Assembly: GCA_964412395.1 (NCBI GenBank)
Contig: CAYPOY010000302.1
Location: 1 to 6,555 of the forward strand
DNA from: CAYPOY01 sp964412395
GTDB taxonomy: Bacteria > Chloroflexota > Anaerolineae > B4-G1
Reading direction: 5' to 3'
Length of the DNA: 6,555 nucleotides
Position numbers and translations under genes: made by a program. Below are positions 5,019-6,555 of the stretch, piece after piece. Positions within the stretch are counted from its first letter, which is position 1; every line of letters starts with the position of its first letter. The notes below the pieces were generated by a model. The model was not told the DNA's origin and searched no databases. It saw only the letters and a list, made by a program, of their open reading frames with translations.

Positions 5019-5086
5019 TGATTTTCCTCCTTCAGTTCTTGTTAGTTTCTTGCGCCCGTGACCTGGGATTGAACTTCCTTTCACTT

Positions 5087-5482
5087 TTATGTTGATGCTT
5101 GACCATTGGTGCTCCTCAGCGCCTCCTGCACGATCTGCCGGATCTCGGTAACCTTCAAAGGCTTCTCCAGGCATTTATGAACCGACAGCCGCGTCACTTC
5201 AGCCTTCACTTTGTGGCAGCCATAGGCTGTTATCCAGATCACCACTGTAGCGGAGCTCAAAGCCCTGATCTTCTCCGTAAGCTCCACACCGTCCATGCCT
5301 GGCATTCTCAGGTCTGTAATAACCAGGTCGAAAGGTCTCGCACTGATTTCATCCAGGGCTTCACGGCTATTCCGGGCAGTCACGATCTCGTATCCGTTAC
5401 TCACCCTCATCAAGGTGCGGCGTAAGACGAAGAGCACCCGCTCGTCGTCGTCAACGACCAGTATGCGCTTACATACACCCAT
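5087..5482 (-). CDS. Single-domain response regulator (CheY-like receiver)
   Basis: This 131-residue protein is a receiver domain only. It begins MGVCKRILVVDDDERV with the acidic pocket D11, D12 and D13 and the phosphoacceptor D57 in VITDLRMPGMDG. The switch T85 is in ITAYG and the conserved lysine is K107 in EKPLK. There is no DNA-binding or enzymatic output domain, so it must signal through a protein partner or act in a phosphorelay. Its own kinase is unknown; the histidine kinase at the window edge is a candidate. It is the first gene after the promoter at 5593-5601 and is followed by rubredoxin after 68 bases, so it probably belongs to the same unit. Start ATG 5480-5482 has only a weak nearby site (TAGGA) plus GAGGAG about 12 bases upstream; the leader is about 100 bases long. 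Confidence 0.9.
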   Translation of the reverse strand: MGVCKRILVVDDDERVLFVLRRTLMRVSNGYEIVTARNSREALDEISARPFDLVITDLRMPGMDGVELTEKIRALSSATVVIWITAYGCHKVKAEVTRLSVHKCLEKPLKVTEIRQIVQEALRSTNGQAST

Positions 5483-5592
5483 TCCTATTAGGCGCTCCTC
5501 TTGAGATTGAGATCACGACAAAAGCACTTTACTCTTTCATCGTCGGACAGCGCGGTCAACACCTACTCCATCGGCAGTCCTGGACAACTACT

Positions 5593-5601
5593 ATTATAAC
5601 A
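5593..5601 (-). promoter_or_regulatory. Extended -10 promoter for the redox gene cluster
   Basis: On the minus strand the bases read TGTTATAAT, a consensus TATAAT (5593-5598) with the extended TGn motif. The -35 region is poor (around CGGTTC at 17 bases) and overlaps the terminator hairpin, as expected for an extended -10 promoter. Transcription should begin near 5586 and lead into the receiver gene, leaving about 104 bases of leader. No other -10 in the gap is as good. Confidence 0.7.
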
Positions 5602-5602
5602 C

Positions 5603-5641
5603 AAAAAGCAGTCTCGAACCGATGAGCTCGGTTGGAACTGC
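5603..5641 (-). terminator. Intrinsic terminator after the OmpR-type regulator
   Basis: GCAGT/ACTGC (5608-5612 with 5637-5641) and AACCGA/TCGGTT (5617-5622 with 5628-5633) make a two-part stem with a small internal loop and a 5-base apical loop. It is followed on the minus strand by TTTTT (5603-5607). It lies 57 bases beyond the stop of the gene at 5699-6418 and directly before the promoter at 5593-5601, marking a transcription-unit boundary. An alternative outer pairing TCTCGA/TCGAGA (5612-5617 with 5644-5649) is possible. The remainder of 5483-5698 holds no gene. Confidence 0.75.
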
Positions 5642-5698
5642 TGTCGAGATTGGTGCAAGAACGTTGGAATTTGGTTGGCGCTGTACTAAGGCTGCTTA

Positions 5699-6418
5699 CT
5701 ATTCCTTGAACTTGTACCCCACGCCGCGCACAGTCAGAATATGACGGGGATTAGAGGGATCCGGTTCGACCTGGCGTCGCAGACGGTGGATGTACCACTT
5801 GATGATCTGCCGTGCCTCGTGCAGATATTCGGGCTCATAATCTCGTACCACCCGCACTAACTCCGGTGGGGGGACTACCCGGGGGGCATTCTGCATCAGA
5901 TGAACCAACAGTTTGAACTCTTGAGGCGTCAACTCCAGTGGCCGTCCATCCAAAGTTGCCAGGTGTTGCTCCAGGTCAACAAAAAAGCCACCACATTGTA
6001 CGACACGTCTTTTCTCGCCTCTCTCCTGGGACTGAGCCAGCGCCTTTCGCCGGTTCAGGGCCTCTTGCACAGCCTGCCGTACCTCGGCCGGCTTGGCCGG
6101 CTTGAGCAGATAATCGTCTACTCCCTCGCGGATGGCGGCTATGGCCGACTCCAACGAGCCGTGAGCGGTCAAGATGACGACGGCCATCCCGGGCCAGCGC
6201 CACCGCGCCGCTTCCAGCACTCGCAGGCCGTCTATGCGGCCGCCCAGATTCAAGTCCACTACCGCTACGTCAAAAGGGGTCTCCCGCAGCAAACCCAGCG
6301 CCTCCTCACCGCTGGATGCCGTCGCCACGACGTGTCCAACTCGTCGCAAGGTCTCCCCCAGAGTGAGGCGAATCCTCTCTTCGTCGTCCACCACCAGAGC
6401 ACGCACCACTTCTGTCAT
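5699..6418 (-). CDS. OmpR/PhoB-family response regulator (DNA-binding)
   Basis: This 239-residue transcription regulator has a receiver domain and a winged-helix DNA-binding domain. Numbered from the ATG at 6416-6418, the receiver (about 1-120) has D11 and D12 in LVVDDEER, phosphoacceptor D55 in VVDLNLGG, T84 in LTAHG and K106 in LLKPAKP. A charged linker follows (about 122-138). The C-terminal winged helix (about 142-239) shows LELTPQEFKLLVHLM, the recognition-helix region EARQIIKWYIHRLRRQVEPD and the terminal wing RHILTVRGVGYKF, all typical of the family. GGAGG lies 7 bases before this ATG; a TTG one codon upstream is too close to it. It follows the histidine kinase with a 75-base gap and should be its partner. 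Its targets cannot be read from sequence, but the neighbouring redox promoter is a natural candidate. Confidence 0.95.
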   Translation of the reverse strand: MTEVVRALVVDDEERIRLTLGETLRRVGHVVATASSGEEALGLLRETPFDVAVVDLNLGGRIDGLRVLEAARWRWPGMAVVILTAHGSLESAIAAIREGVDDYLLKPAKPAEVRQAVQEALNRRKALAQSQERGEKRRVVQCGGFFVDLEQHLATLDGRPLELTPQEFKLLVHLMQNAPRVVPPPELVRVVRDYEPEYLHEARQIIKWYIHRLRRQVEPDPSNPRHILTVRGVGYKFKE

Positions 6419-6493
6419 CAACCACCCTCCTATCCTGTTCTGATGGCGCAGGCTCGCTCACGATCTTCACAGAGCGGCCTTCGCCAACCCTAC

Positions 6494-6555
6494 TCACGCC
6501 GGCAACCACACCTTGAACGTGGCTCCCTCTCCCACCTGGCTCTCCACCTCGACGT
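6494..6555 (-). CDS. Sensor histidine kinase, C-terminal end (partial, 5' end off window)
   Basis: Only the last 20 codons are in the window. They read VEVESQVGEGATFKVWLPA and a TGA stop (6494-6496). The S-x-x-G-x-G-A-T-F-x-V-x-L-P pattern is the end of the HATPase domain of histidine kinases, containing the G3-type glycine pair. Position directly before an OmpR-type response regulator supports a two-component pair. Nothing can be said about its sensor domain. Confidence 0.82.
   Translation of the reverse strand, partial: VEVESQVGEGATFKVWLPA

Noticed and set aside
4857..5174. Longer rubredoxin start
   Set aside because: The extra N-terminal residues are not rubredoxin-like and overlap the receiver gene; the ATG at 5018 has a good ribosome site.
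6419..6421. TTG start one codon upstream for the OmpR-type regulator
   Set aside because: Its spacing to GGAGG is only 4 bases; the ATG next to it has 7.
6306..6509. Minus-strand frame spanning the kinase end and regulator start
   Set aside because: It is out of frame with both recognised proteins and resembles nothing.

Overview
All genes I can support lie on the minus strand. GC content is high, and nearly every gene has a strong AGGAGG-type ribosome binding site. The gene set (class II superoxide reductase, rubredoxin, NADH:rubredoxin-type flavoprotein, peroxiredoxin, encapsulated ferritin) is typical of an anaerobe or microaerophile that meets oxygen occasionally. The protein flavour, together with a 'CCCTTCGACAGGCTCAGGG'-type dispersed repeat and runs of short 'TTTACCA' repeats, suggests a member of the Chloroflexota (Anaerolineae-like). 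That placement is inference, not proof.

Layout in the direction of transcription (high to low coordinates): the extreme 3' end of a sensor histidine kinase (6494-6555) is followed by an OmpR/PhoB-type response regulator (5699-6418). An intrinsic terminator (5603-5641) closes that unit, and an extended -10 promoter (5593-5601) directly abuts it. From there a single-domain receiver protein (5087-5482), rubredoxin (4857-5018) and a flavoprotein rubredoxin reductase (3603-4853) follow. After a 289-base gap holding a stem-loop comes a tightly spaced run: peroxiredoxin (2711-3313), DJ-1/PfpI protein (2182-2700), superoxide reductase (1735-2130), encapsulated ferritin-like cargo (1303-1662) and encapsulin shell (476-1264). 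A 3'-terminal remnant of a second superoxide reductase, a large inverted array of short repeats, and the start of a VIT1/CCC1-type protein with an N-terminal ferritin-like domain (1-229) close the window.

The main discovery is that the peroxiredoxin is interrupted by an in-frame TGA (3164-3166) exactly where the catalytic peroxidatic cysteine should be. The frame continues through the rest of a normal peroxiredoxin. A stem-loop just downstream reproduces the layout of the E. coli fdhF SECIS element to within one nucleotide. I therefore annotate one 200-residue selenoprotein, not two broken genes. It also lacks the usual C-terminal resolving cysteine.

Together the genes form a plausible detoxification chain. 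NADH reduces the flavoprotein, which reduces rubredoxin, which reduces superoxide reductase; superoxide becomes peroxide. The selenium peroxiredoxin removes the peroxide. The encapsulin nanocompartment with its ferritin cargo, and perhaps the VIT-like protein, remove the Fe(II) that would otherwise feed Fenton chemistry. A receiver-only regulator leads the cluster and a two-component system lies just upstream.
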